From: Roseofilum casamattae BLCC-M143
GTDB lineage: Bacteria > Cyanobacteriota > Cyanobacteriia > Cyanobacteriales > Desertifilaceae
Direction: 5' to 3'
Length of the DNA: 47,686 nt
Assembly: GCF_030068455.1 (NCBI RefSeq)
Contig: NZ_JAQOSQ010000027.1
Location: forward strand, 1-47,686
This document shows, in pieces, positions 27,893 to 36,384 of this stretch. The position numbers were made by a program, and so were the translations under genes. How positions within the stretch are numbered: the first letter of the stretch is position 1; the number at the start of each line of letters is the position of its first letter. The notes below the pieces were generated by a model. It searched no databases, was not told the origin of the DNA, and worked only from the letters and a program-made list of their open reading frames with translations.

Positions 27893-28501
27893 ATGGATGC
27901 AATGGAATTTTTTCAGCAGAGTGAAGGAACCTGGCGATCGCGCCGTTCGACCCATCACCTCGCCTTTCGCCGCGCCGAACTCGGAGAACTCGAGATCTCC
28001 GTAGCCGCATTACCCCAAGACGATCCGAGAGTCAAAGAAATTTGCCAGATGCACGAAGTGAATCCCGAGGAAGCTATGGGAGGCGCGCTGATTAAATGGC
28101 ATGGCAGCATGGGTTGGGACCGCGACGGCGAAGGCCATGAAGATTCAACTGTTATGGTATTGATTCCCGATGATGAAACTCGCAGGCACGGGAAACTGTT
28201 GCGGGAAAAAGGCTATGCCGAAATTGTTCCCGTAGCCGGACATTACGAAATGGACGAGGTTGATGGCTTGCTCTTAAGTACGGACTACGAAACCATGAGT
28301 GCGAGCGAGCGATTTTCCTTTACCTCCAGCGACATTCGCTTGCGCACGAGTACGGTAAAGCGATTTGGCGGATTTAATACTGCCTCGTTTTGCATTGAAA
28401 CCCGGATCGGATCGGCAGCCGAAGCCGGAGAAGTTTCCATTCCAGAACCGATTAAAGCCGCTTGGGACAAAGAGTCTGCCGTTTCTGCTTTAGGATGGTA
28501 A
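27893..28501 (+). CDS. Phycobiliprotein lyase, CpcS/CpeS family
   Basis: These chromophore lyases attach phycobilins to cysteine of phycobiliproteins. The 202-residue product starts MDAMEFFQQSEGTWRSRRSTHHLAFRRAE, the family signature (FF..S.G.W.S.R..HH). It continues as a ten-stranded lipocalin-like barrel with conserved GGALIKWHGSMGWD and TSDIRLRTS-type segments. Size agrees with the roughly 200-residue CpcS subgroup. GGAGG lies nine bases before the ATG at 27893. The exact bilin and target subunit cannot be told. Its gene faces away from nblA, so assembly and degradation functions are divergently arranged. Confidence 0.88.
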   Translation: MDAMEFFQQSEGTWRSRRSTHHLAFRRAELGELEISVAALPQDDPRVKEICQMHEVNPEEAMGGALIKWHGSMGWDRDGEGHEDSTVMVLIPDDETRRHGKLLREKGYAEIVPVAGHYEMDEVDGLLLSTDYETMSASERFSFTSSDIRLRTSTVKRFGGFNTASFCIETRIGSAAEAGEVSIPEPIKAAWDKESAVSALGW

Positions 28502-28644
28502 TAGGGTCGGCACAGTTGCAGCCGGGACAAATTAGCCGGTAATCCGAGAGCCAATCGTCAACAAAATCTTAAAAATGCTGTAAGAGTTGATATTCCCTTT
28601 TTTAATAGGCAGTAGAATGGCAAATCAGCGCTAGGCGAGAACTT

Positions 28645-31188
28645 ATGAACGAACCGATGATTCCTCAAGAACAATGCCCGATCCAGGTTGAAGACGACCG
28701 GACGGGAATGAGTGTCGAAACCCTCAAACGTGCCTTTGCAGACAACCTATTCTACTTACAAGGGAAATATGAATCTGTAGCAACAGCGGATGACTTCTAT
28801 ATGGCTCTCGCCTATACTTTACGCGATCGCCTGCTCAACCGTTGGCTGAAAACTCTGAAAACCTATCTCGAAAACGACGTCAAGACCGTTTACTATCTCT
28901 CGGCTGAGTTTCTCATGGGTCGGCATTTAGGGAATAGTTTGATTAACTTAAACCTCTACGATCGCATCCGCCAAGCCGTGAGCGAATCGGGTTTGGATCT
29001 CGAAGAAATATTGGAGAGAGAACCCGATCCGGGTTTAGGTAACGGAGGTTTGGGTCGATTGGCAGCCTGTTTCCTCGACTCCCTGGCGACCTTAGAGGTT
29101 CCGGCAGTCGGTTATGGAATTCGCTATGAATTTGGCATTTTTCACCAAATGATTCAAGACGGATGGCAGGCAGAAATTCCGGATAAGTGGTTGCGCTTGG
29201 GCAATCCTTGGGAAATTCCCCGTCCCGATCAATCCGTGGAAGTGAAGCTCGGCGGCCATACAGAATCCTATCGAGATGCGAAAGGACGGACGCGAATGCG
29301 TTGGATTCCGGCGAAAACGGTGATGGGGATTCCCTACGATACTCCGGTTCCCGGTTACAATACGATTACGGTGAACCCGTTGCGTTTGTGGAAGGCAGAG
29401 TCGAGCGATGATTTCGATTTCGGCGAGTTTAATGCCGGGAACTACGACGGCGCCGTCTCCGAGAAAATGCGGTCTGAGACAATTTCCAAGGTTCTCTATC
29501 CGAATGACAATACGCCGCAAGGGAAACAGTTGCGGTTAGAACAACAGTTTTTCTTCGTGGCCTGTTCGTTGCAAGATATTATTCGCACTCACTTGACGCG
29601 ACACAAAGGGTTGGAGAATCTGCCCGAGAGAGCGGCCATTCAACTGAATGATACCCACCCGGCAGTGGCGATCGCCGAAATGATGCGCTTGCTGGTGGAC
29701 GAACACGGTCTCGATTGGAATAGTGCTTGGCGGATTACGCAAAAAACATTTGCTTATACCAACCATACCTTGTTGCCGGAAGCCTTGGAACGCTGGTCGG
29801 TCAGTTTGTTTGAAGCCGTCCTCCCCCGACATCTGGAGATTATTTACGAAATTAATTTCCGTTTCTTAGAAGATGTGAAGCAATGGTATCCCAACGATAC
29901 AGGGTTAATTAATCGCTTGTCTCTGATTGAAGAAGGAGATGAGAAGAAAGTGCGCATGGCAAATTTGGCCTGCGTCGGTTCTCATGCGATTAATGGCGTC
30001 GCCGCATTGCACAGCGAGTTGTTGAAACAAGATACTCTCAAAGATTTCTACAAGCTGTGGCCGGAGAAGTTCTACAACAAAACCAATGGGGTCACTCCGC
30101 GCCGTTGGATTTTGTTGAGCAACCCGAAACTCTCGGAGTTATTCACCGAGAAAGTTGGGGATGGCTGGTTAAAAGATCTCGATAAACTGCGGCAGTTAGA
30201 ACCGTTAGTGAATGATGCCCAATTCCGCGCCCGGTGGCGTGCGATTAAGCAGCATAATAAAAATGAGATGGCTGAGTATATTCGCACCCACAATGGGTTG
30301 GAGATTAACCCCGAGTCGTTGTTTGATATTCAGGTGAAGCGGATTCACGAGTACAAGCGCCAACATTTGAACGTGTTGAATATTATTACGCTCTATAACC
30401 GGATTAAACAGAATCCAGGTTTGAACATTCAACCGAGGACGTTTATCTTTGGCGGCAAGGCGGCTCCGGGATACTGGATGGCGAAATTGGTCATTAAGTT
30501 GATTAATTCCGTTGCTGAGGTGGTGAATAAAGATCCGGACGTGCGCGGTCGGATTAAGGTGGTATTTTTAGCCAACTTTAATGCGTCTTTGGGTCAGCGG
30601 ATTTATCCGGCGGCAGATTTGTCCGAACAAATTTCTACGGCGGGGAAAGAGGCTTCTGGGACTGGCAATATGAAATTTGCCATGAATGGAGCGATGACTA
30701 TTGGCACGTTGGATGGTGCGAATATTGAGATTCGCGAAGAAGCTGGCGCGGAGAATTTCTTCTTGTTTGGTTTAACCGCGCAAGAGGTGAAAGATCTGAA
30801 GAAACAAGGGTATAAGCCTTGGGAGTATTACGAGCAAAATGCGGAGCTAAAGCAAACCATCGACCGGATTGGATCGGGTTTCTTTTCTCATGGCGATCGC
30901 AATTTGTTCAAGCCATTAGTCGATTCGTTGATGTACAACGATCCCTATATGCTGTTTGCCGACTATCAATCTTATGTGGATTGCCAAGATAAGGTGGATG
31001 CGGCTTATGCAGATAAGGAAAGCTGGACGAAAATGTCGATTCTCAATTCGATTCGCATGAGTAAGTTTTCCAGCGATCGCACCATTTCTGAATATTGCAA
31101 GGAGATTTGGAAAGTAGACCCAGTAACGATTGAGTCGGAGGAATACAATCAAGCTTCTGCGGGTTTAAATATTCCGCAAAAGGTGTAA
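28645..31188 (+). CDS. glgP: Glycogen phosphorylase
   Basis: GlgP releases glucose-1-phosphate from glycogen using PLP. It has 847 residues, typical for bacterial enzymes. Landmarks: VYYLSAEFLMGRHLGNSLINL and EPDPGLGNGGLGRLAACFLDS near the N terminus, NDTHPAVAIAEMMRLL, KTNGVTPRRWILL, and the PLP lysine K677 in GTGNMKFAMNGAMTIGTLDGANIE. No frame damage is seen. A hairpin follows the stop, then the CRISPR leader region. Confidence 0.96.
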   Translation: MNEPMIPQEQCPIQVEDDRTGMSVETLKRAFADNLFYLQGKYESVATADDFYMALAYTLRDRLLNRWLKTLKTYLENDVKTVYYLSAEFLMGRHLGNSLINLNLYDRIRQAVSESGLDLEEILEREPDPGLGNGGLGRLAACFLDSLATLEVPAVGYGIRYEFGIFHQMIQDGWQAEIPDKWLRLGNPWEIPRPDQSVEVKLGGHTESYRDAKGRTRMRWIPAKTVMGIPYDTPVPGYNTITVNPLRLWKAESSDDFDFGEFNAGNYDGAVSEKMRSETISKVLYPNDNTPQGKQLRLEQQFFFVACSLQDIIRTHLTRHKGLENLPERAAIQLNDTHPAVAIAEMMRLLVDEHGLDWNSAWRITQKTFAYTNHTLLPEALERWSVSLFEAVLPRHLEIIYEINFRFLEDVKQWYPNDTGLINRLSLIEEGDEKKVRMANLACVGSHAINGVAALHSELLKQDTLKDFYKLWPEKFYNKTNGVTPRRWILLSNPKLSELFTEKVGDGWLKDLDKLRQLEPLVNDAQFRARWRAIKQHNKNEMAEYIRTHNGLEINPESLFDIQVKRIHEYKRQHLNVLNIITLYNRIKQNPGLNIQPRTFIFGGKAAPGYWMAKLVIKLINSVAEVVNKDPDVRGRIKVVFLANFNASLGQRIYPAADLSEQISTAGKEASGTGNMKFAMNGAMTIGTLDGANIEIREEAGAENFFLFGLTAQEVKDLKKQGYKPWEYYEQNAELKQTIDRIGSGFFSHGDRNLFKPLVDSLMYNDPYMLFADYQSYVDCQDKVDAAYADKESWTKMSILNSIRMSKFSSDRTISEYCKEIWKVDPVTIESEEYNQASAGLNIPQKV

Positions 31189-31241
31189 TTATGTAGTTAT
31201 TTTCGAGAGCTATTTCCTTTGCTCTGCAATCTCCCTAATGA

Positions 31242-31260
31242 CCCCTCTTTTTAAGAGGGG
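31242..31260. terminator. Hairpin CCCCTCTT-TTT-AAGAGGGG after glgP
   Basis: Perfect 8-bp stem with a 3-base loop, 53 bp after the glgP stop, followed by CGAGGGGAG. This resembles a short dispersed repeat as much as a terminator, as no T tract follows. Confidence 0.45.
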
Positions 31261-31490
31261 CGAGGGGAGATCCCATTTCTGGTTGGATTCTACTGTCAGA
31301 TTCCGACGCAAATCGCAAAGTGCTGGAATGCCTATTCTTTCATTCCCAGTGTCGGATCCTTGCCTCTTATGGGTTACAGCGATTTCAAGTTGAATTTATT
31401 GAGAATAATTCTTAATAAATTCCGAAGATTTCGGCAGTGTCGGATTTGGGTGCTATAATCAAGCTATGGCAAGCTTCCCAAAGGCCTGCC
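31261..31490 (+). promoter_or_regulatory. CRISPR leader region
   Basis: No gene is seen here. The part next to the first repeat is A+T-rich. It contains an extended -10 (TGCTATAAT, 31451-31459) placed about 32 bp before repeat 1, suitable for pre-crRNA transcription on the plus strand. It also holds a 31-bp near-perfect palindrome at 31392-31422 (arms GAATTTATT/AATAAATTC) and two CAGTGTCGGAT direct repeats, one on each side of the palindrome. Confidence 0.5.
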
Positions 31491-31752
31491 GTCTCAAGAC
31501 TTCTTCGGGAGTCGATTTAATGGAAACTCTTTAATTTCGATCTATTCCACTAGTATATAGCTGTCTCAAGACTTCTTCGGGAGTCGATTTAATGGAAACA
31601 GTGGAGCGCGAGAGTATTCGGAGCGATCTCCAAAAGTCTCAAGACTTCTTCGGGAGTCGATTTAATGGAAACTTGGACTACCGAAACCTCTAAAAAACCG
31701 CTAGGGTGCGCCTTGGTCTCAAGACTTCTTCGGGAGTCAATTGAATAGACAG
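31491..31752 (+). CRISPR. Small CRISPR array: four 37-bp repeats, three spacers, no cas genes in the window
   Basis: Three identical repeats start at 31491, 31563 and 31636. A fourth (31716-31752) is degenerate in its last 14 bases, marking the distal end. The repeat begins GTCTCAAGAC and ends TTTAATGGAAAC, the latter typical of Cas6-processed cyanobacterial repeats leaving an ATGGAAAC handle. Spacers are 31528-31562 (35 bp), 31600-31635 (36 bp) and 31673-31715 (43 bp). Inside the repeat, GACTTC-TTCG-GGAGTC folds as a 6-bp stem with a C(UUCG)G tetraloop. Orientation is plus, given the degenerate right end and the handle position. Neighbours are glgP and recJ, so any Cas machinery must act in trans. 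Confidence 0.95.
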
Positions 31753-31778
31753 CTAGCAAAATAAAACTTACTAAATTT

Positions 31779-31807
31779 AGTCGGGTGTGTTATTAACGCA
31801 CCCGACT
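31779..31807 (+). terminator. Hairpin between the CRISPR array and recJ
   Basis: AGTCGGGTG (31779-31787) and CACCCGACT (31799-31807) form a perfect 9-bp stem, extendable by two inner pairs, followed by TCGTTATTT. It likely ends the CRISPR transcript. Confidence 0.6.
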
Positions 31808-31880
31808 TCGTTATTTCAGCGATCGCCTATGATAAAGTGCGAATATCCTCATCTCGATCGCCCTTCGATCTGTAACTGTC

Positions 31881-33704
31881 ATGAACGATCGCGCTCCTTC
31901 CCTCTCCTTCGCTGCTTCTGGCGAGCATAAGATAACCAGACGACTTATTCCGAATGGGAGAACGGTAGAGCGAGGGGGTGGAAAAGTTCCGCAACAACGA
32001 TGGCAGATATTTCCAACGGATGGGAATGTTGAAGAGTTTGCCGAGACACTGCATCTATCTCCGTTAATTGCGAAAGTTTTAATGAATCGCGGCATGAAGA
32101 ACCTGGCAGCAGCGCGGGTTTATCTCGAGCCAGAAACGCGACAGATGCCCCATCCCGAAACAGAATTCCCCGATTTAACTCAGAGTATCAGTTTACTGGA
32201 GGAGGCGATCGCTCGAGGAGACAAAATTGCCATTTGCGGAGATTATGATGCCGATGGGATGACGAGTACGGCGCTGCTGGTACGGGCGCTCAACCATTTA
32301 GGTGCTAAGGTTGAATATGCCATTCCCAGTCGGATGAAAGAAGGTTACGGTATTAATCGCCGCATTGTGGAAGAATTCCATCGCGATGGAGTACAGTTAA
32401 TTCTAACTGTAGATAATGGCATTGCCGCTTACGATCCTATCGCGCGCGCGGTGGAATTAGGACTGAAAGTTATTATTACCGATCACCACGAACTACCGCC
32501 CAAATTACCCCCCGCCACCGCAATTTTAAATCCGAAACTATTAGCAGAATCTTCCCCTTATTTTGGTTTAGCCGGAGTTGGAGTCGCCTACCTGCTTGCC
32601 ATTACGCTAGCGCAAAAAAAACTGGGAGGAGCAAAGCCTATTTATCCTGTTTGTTTGGAATTATTTACCTTAGGAACCATCGCCGATCTCGCGCCCCTCA
32701 CCGGAGTCAATCGTCGCTGGTTAAAACGAGGATTAAGCCGGTTACCCCAGTCGAAAATTCCGGGAATTCAAGCATTAATTCAAGTGTCTGGAGTTAACGA
32801 TCGCCAAAAGTCATTAAAACCGGAAGATATTGGCTTTCGTTTGGGCCCCCGAATTAACGCCATCGGACGATTAGCCGATCCGCAAATTGCGATCGAGCTG
32901 TTGACGACAGACGATCCGGGCATTGCCTTAGAACAGGCGATGAAGTGCGAGCAAATTAACCGGCGGCGACAGGAATTATGCCAGCAAATTACGGAAGAGG
33001 CGATCGCATTAATTCAACGAGAACAAATTCCATTATATCGCGATCGTATTCTCGTTCTCGTCCAACCGGACTGGCATCATGGAGTAATTGGTATTGTTGC
33101 CTCTCGTTTGGTCGAACGGTATGGCGTTCCCGTCTTTATCGGTACCAATGAAGATGACGGAAAAATTCGCGGTTCGGCGCGCGGCATTCCCGAATTTCAT
33201 GTCTTTGAAGCCTTGCAATTCTGCGACGATTTACTCGGGAAATATGGCGGACATCAAGCAGCGGGAGGCTTTTCTCTACCCAGTGCTAATCTACCTGAAT
33301 TTTCCAATAGACTGAGCGATTTTGCCCATCAATGCTTGCAACCGGAATGGTTAAAACCCTTAATTAAAATTGACGGTATGGCGGACTTTTCCGAGCTAAC
33401 CTTTAAATTATACGAGGAAATCGATCGCCTGCATCCTTGCGGTATCGCCAACGATCTGCCGGTATTTTGGACGCCTAACGTCCGCATCTTAGAACAAAAA
33501 ATTGTCGGCAAAGGACATATTAAACTAACCTTAGTTCAGGAAAAGACGCAATCTATTTTAAAGGCGATCGCCTGGCGCTGGCAAGATTACTATCCTTTAC
33601 CCATGTATGTCGATCTGGCCTACACGTTGCGCCAAAACCACTGGAACGGACAAACCACTCTCGAGTTAGAATTAGTTGGAGCGAGGCGATCGTCAATTTC
33701 ATGA
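31881..33704 (+). CDS. recJ: Single-stranded-DNA-specific exonuclease RecJ
   Basis: RecJ degrades single-stranded DNA 5'-3' in recombination and mismatch repair. The 607-residue product has the DHH phosphoesterase motifs: ICGDYDADGMTSTALLVRAL (motif I), LTVDNGIA (II), and VIITDHHELPP (DHH, III). The DHHA1 region includes GGHQAAGGFSLP, and the C-terminal OB-like part ends ELELVGARR. The first 60 residues before WQIFPTDGNVEEF are variable. No ribosome site is obvious before the ATG. Confidence 0.93.
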   Translation: MNDRAPSLSFAASGEHKITRRLIPNGRTVERGGGKVPQQRWQIFPTDGNVEEFAETLHLSPLIAKVLMNRGMKNLAAARVYLEPETRQMPHPETEFPDLTQSISLLEEAIARGDKIAICGDYDADGMTSTALLVRALNHLGAKVEYAIPSRMKEGYGINRRIVEEFHRDGVQLILTVDNGIAAYDPIARAVELGLKVIITDHHELPPKLPPATAILNPKLLAESSPYFGLAGVGVAYLLAITLAQKKLGGAKPIYPVCLELFTLGTIADLAPLTGVNRRWLKRGLSRLPQSKIPGIQALIQVSGVNDRQKSLKPEDIGFRLGPRINAIGRLADPQIAIELLTTDDPGIALEQAMKCEQINRRRQELCQQITEEAIALIQREQIPLYRDRILVLVQPDWHHGVIGIVASRLVERYGVPVFIGTNEDDGKIRGSARGIPEFHVFEALQFCDDLLGKYGGHQAAGGFSLPSANLPEFSNRLSDFAHQCLQPEWLKPLIKIDGMADFSELTFKLYEEIDRLHPCGIANDLPVFWTPNVRILEQKIVGKGHIKLTLVQEKTQSILKAIAWRWQDYYPLPMYVDLAYTLRQNHWNGQTTLELELVGARRSSIS

Positions 33705-33799
33705 CTAGCGAGACAAGCGATCGTGCCCGATCCTCAGAGAACCTCGATCCTCTCTCTTGAGACGATGATACAATAAAAAAGAAGATAATCATCGGTTCT

Positions 33800-34219
33800 A
33801 TGCCTGCCAAAGATATCTACCACAATCTGGTTGTACAACTTTTGATTGATGAGGGTTGGCAAATTACTGACGATCCCCTGTACTTATCTTATGGAGGTCG
33901 AGACTTATTTATCGATCTGGGAGCAGAACAAAATACGATCGCGGCGGAAAAAGGCGATCGCAAAATTGCTGTCGAAATTAAAAGTTTTCTGAAACCTTCT
34001 CCAGTAACCGATCTTGGAGACGCTCTCGGACAATACGGAATTTACTATTCTATTCTGGCGGAACTCCAACCGGAACGAAAACTCTATCTTGCAGTTCCAC
34101 AACGAGCTTATAAAACTATTTTAACTGAAAAACTAGGTCAACTGATTGTTAAGCAATGGAGCTTGAATCTTTTAGTATTTGATGGAGAGAAAAGGGGTAA
34201 TATTCAATGGATATCTTAG
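33800..34219 (+). CDS. xisH: XisH family protein
   Basis: The product has 139 residues. XisH was named as a factor needed for fdxN element excision in Anabaena, and its fold is PD-(D/E)XK nuclease-like. Family blocks: MPAKDIYHNLVVQLLIDEGWQITDDPL, LFIDLGAEQNTIAAEKGDRKIAVEIKSFL (acidic and E-x-K positions intact), DLGDALGQYGIYYSIL, and LYLAVPQRAYKTIL. The stop overlaps the xisI start by 13 bp. This is the only complete xisH in the window; no fdxN or nif gene accompanies it. Confidence 0.93.
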   Translation: MPAKDIYHNLVVQLLIDEGWQITDDPLYLSYGGRDLFIDLGAEQNTIAAEKGDRKIAVEIKSFLKPSPVTDLGDALGQYGIYYSILAELQPERKLYLAVPQRAYKTILTEKLGQLIVKQWSLNLLVFDGEKRGNIQWIS

Positions 34220-34542
34220 AAAACTATCGCGAACTCGTGCGGAATATTTTGCTGAAATATGCCGGGTATAAACCATCGAATGGTAATATAGAGCCAGGGG
34301 TTATCTTCGATCTAGAACGCGATCGCTACGAACTCATGCATGTAGGTTGGGACGGACAACAGCGCATTCACGGTTCTGTGGTTCATATCGATATTATTGA
34401 CAGCAAAATCTGGATCCAACATGACGGAACTAATATTGCGATCGCCGAAGAATTGGTTGAGTTAGGAGTTCCGGCAGAGGATATTATTTTAGGGTTCCAT
34501 CCTCCCAATGTTCGCCAATATACTGATTTTGGCGTGGCTTAA
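34207..34542 (+). CDS. xisI: XisI family protein (partner of the intact xisH)
   Basis: The product has 111 residues: MDILENYRELVRNILLKYAGY, ERDRYELMHVGWDGQQRIHG, VHIDIIDSKIWIQHDGTNIAIAEELVELGVPAEDIILGFHPPNVRQYTDFGVA. It belongs to a clearly different XisI lineage from the three copies near 18 kb (QYTDFGVA rather than KYTEFAIA endings). Its ATG lies inside the last codons of xisH, so translation is coupled. The pair sits between recJ and tRNA-Asp. Confidence 0.92.
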   Translation: MDILENYRELVRNILLKYAGYKPSNGNIEPGVIFDLERDRYELMHVGWDGQQRIHGSVVHIDIIDSKIWIQHDGTNIAIAEELVELGVPAEDIILGFHPPNVRQYTDFGVA

Positions 34543-34617
34543 TTGGCAGCGATCGCCACAATACCAGATAACTTCCAACCGTGCGACACGTTGCGGAGAA
34601 AGCATTGAGTTTAAGAA

Positions 34618-34691
34618 CGGGACTGACGGGGCTCGAACCCGCAACTTCCGCCGTGACAGGGCGGTGCTCTAACCAATTGAACTACAGTCCC
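34618..34691 (-). tRNA. tRNA-Asp (GTC anticodon)
   Basis: The minus strand gives a 74-base cloverleaf. GGGACTG pairs with CAGTCCC in the acceptor stem and G is the discriminator base. The D arm reads GTTCAATTGGTTAGAGC, the anticodon arm CCGCCCTGTCACGGCGG with GTC, and the T arm GCGGGTTCGAGCCCCGT. CCA is not encoded. Confidence 0.97.
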
Positions 34692-34779
34692 TTGTGTAAG
34701 CCAATATCTATATTTACACAGTAATTTAGGTTTGTCAAGGGTCTGTGCTAATTTTTTTCGATAGAGGAGCTGAAGTGTC

Positions 34780-34820
34780 CCCTGAGCGGAGCCGAAGGTT
34801 TCCCTGAGCGGAGCCGAAGG
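34780..34820. repeat. Tandem copies of CCCTGAGCGGAGCCGAAGG
   Basis: Two identical 19-bp units (34780-34798, 34802-34820) are separated by TTT. The second abuts the sipA stop codon. A related inverted copy lies at 43278-43296, and both share the flank GGGCTATTC. Confidence 0.75.
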
Positions 34821-34821
34821 G

Positions 34822-35058
34822 CTATTCCCCATCCTCAGAGTCCGAGACTTTCTCGATGTATTGACTATCCATCAAAAATGCCCCGCGCGCGAACCGCACT
34901 CCCCAATATCCTCCAGGACGAGCGTCGAGGATGGTTCCTTCTTCGCCGAGCTGAATGACATCGGGAGGGCGGAGCATGGGCATGGGTTCGGCAGTTTTCA
35001 CATAGGGAGGTAGGGCAACCACGCGCACGCGATCGCCGATATTAAAGGTATGATTCAT
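34822..35058 (-). CDS. sipA: SipA/DUF3148 family protein
   Basis: This 78-residue beta-rich protein reads [68 protein letters not shown]. It matches DUF3148, the family of SipA (Ssl3451-type), which binds the NblS/Hik33 sensor kinase and stimulates it in model cyanobacteria, affecting high-light and nutrient-stress genes. The ATG at 35058 overlaps the chelatase stop as ATGA and was chosen over a start four codons earlier. Translation is therefore probably coupled. No strong ribosome site precedes it. Confidence 0.82.
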   Translation of the reverse strand: MNHTFNIGDRVRVVALPPYVKTAEPMPMLRPPDVIQLGEEGTILDARPGGYWGVRFARGAFLMDSQYIEKVSDSEDGE

Positions 35059-36047
35059 GGAACTTGCCAAATGCGTTCGTGATAAGCTTCGGGTTCGGCA
35101 TAAGGATCGACTGGTTCGTGATGATGATGATGACCGTTGTCGCCGTGATGGTGATGATGATGACCGTGGTGATGATGGTGTCCGCCGGTGGCATTATCGG
35201 AGTCTACGGCAGCTAATCTAAATTTGCATAACTCGCAGTTCATCTGCACTTGACCTAACTGAGTTTCAATTTCGCGATCGCGCATTAAGTGCATCAGATG
35301 CTCGTTGCTACCCATTTCCGACAAGCAAACATGGGAGATGTCTGGGAAGGCTTCCTGTTGTTGGGCGGTAATATCGGCAATTTTTTTGACCAATACCCCC
35401 GTAAAGAGGAAATAGGGCAGAACAATAATTCGCTTTGGTTGATAGAGGCGCGCGCGGCGAAATCCTTCTGCTAAGCGGGGATGAGTAATGCCGATAAAAC
35501 AAGTTTCCACGGTTTGATAGCCGCTCCCTTCCCAAACCATGCGTGCTAATTTCGCCACATCCCCATTAGCATCGGGGTCGCTCGATCCCCGTCCGACAAA
35601 GAGGAGCACGGTTTCCGCGCGGGGATATTCGGAACTATCGACAGCAGCCAGGCGATCGCGCCACAGATCGAGGATACTGGGAGTAATGCCGAAATGCCGT
35701 CCGTAGTGATATTTCACCTGGGGATATTCCCGCCGCGCCGCATCGAGAGCATTGGTAACGTCGAACTTATTGTGGCGAGCGGCAAACAGTAAAATGGGGA
35801 GAGCGGAGACCTCCGTGTAACCCTGCTCCACGCACCGCGCAACCCCCTCTAAGATGGTCGGTTCGGTTAACTCCAAAAAACAAGGAATCACCGGACGAGA
35901 GGGGTCTAAGGCTTCGTAAGCGGCGACAAATTCCATAAATGCCTCCCGTCCTTGGCGATCGCGACTGCCATGGCCGATGGCCAGTAACGGTCGCTGGATG
36001 GGTAATGGAGAAAGTTGGATTGAAGGCGATCGCAGTTGAAGTTGCAT
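35055..36047 (-). CDS. Sirohydrochlorin chelatase (CbiX/SirB type) with a His-rich tail
   Basis: Two tandem CbiX-like halves are present, residues 15-130 ([21 protein letters not shown]) and 140-260 ([41 protein letters not shown]). The family inserts Fe, Co or Ni into sirohydrochlorin for siroheme, cobalamin or F430-type products; in this organism siroheme or B12 is likely. The C-terminal 60 residues contain NCELCKF and three His runs of 5, 6 and 5 residues (35118-35180), a probable metal store or delivery arm. The gene overlaps sipA by the ATGA quartet. The metal cannot be fixed from sequence. Confidence 0.9.
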   Translation of the reverse strand: MQLQLRSPSIQLSPLPIQRPLLAIGHGSRDRQGREAFMEFVAAYEALDPSRPVIPCFLELTEPTILEGVARCVEQGYTEVSALPILLFAARHNKFDVTNALDAARREYPQVKYHYGRHFGITPSILDLWRDRLAAVDSSEYPRAETVLLFVGRGSSDPDANGDVAKLARMVWEGSGYQTVETCFIGITHPRLAEGFRRARLYQPKRIIVLPYFLFTGVLVKKIADITAQQQEAFPDISHVCLSEMGSNEHLMHLMRDREIETQLGQVQMNCELCKFRLAAVDSDNATGGHHHHHGHHHHHHGDNGHHHHHEPVDPYAEPEAYHERIWQVP

Positions 36048-36384
36048 TATTTATCGTTAACTTATCTATAGCCGGGCTTCGCAAGTTTCCAGCCGGCCCT
36101 ATTTTATCCTGGCATAAGCAGGAATACGTTCCCAGAGATGGAAGATAAGATTAATATTGATAACCTTGAGGGGTGGCGATCGATCTTAACTGAAGTTCGT
36201 GTTGACACTAAATGCAGTCATTGATTCATCAATATTTTGTCCGATTTTTATGAAAGAATGAAACTCTCGATCGCGCGATCGCCCATTACTGCCAAAATGG
36301 TCATTTTTGCGATCGCAAAATCCCAGCACGAAACTCTCAAGCTGGGTTATTCTAAACTGGGATAGCAAAGAAACCAGCCAGATT
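36048..36384. other. Divergent intergenic region, chelatase to kinase fusion
   Basis: No gene is seen. It holds a 14-bp palindrome ATTGAT-TC-ATCAAT (36220-36233), two GAAACTCTC direct repeats (36260, 36330), the inverted pair CCCAGC/GCTGGG (36322-36346) and several GCGATCGC octamers. A TTGACA at 36202 has no convincing -10 partner. Confidence 0.5.

Noticed and set aside
27802-27924. Forty-codon frame MIGESIVPII... ahead of the CpcS-like gene
   Set aside because: It overlaps the lyase start, has no convincing homology and only a weak ribosome site; more likely leader sequence.
33800-34542. Edge of an fdxN-type excision element
   Set aside because: XisH and XisI alone do not mark an element: there is no xisF recombinase, no interrupted nif gene and no direct-repeat ends in view.
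34618-34691. tRNA-Asp as an integration site for the neighbouring xisHI genes
   Set aside because: No integrase and no repeated copy of the tRNA 3' end were seen on either side.
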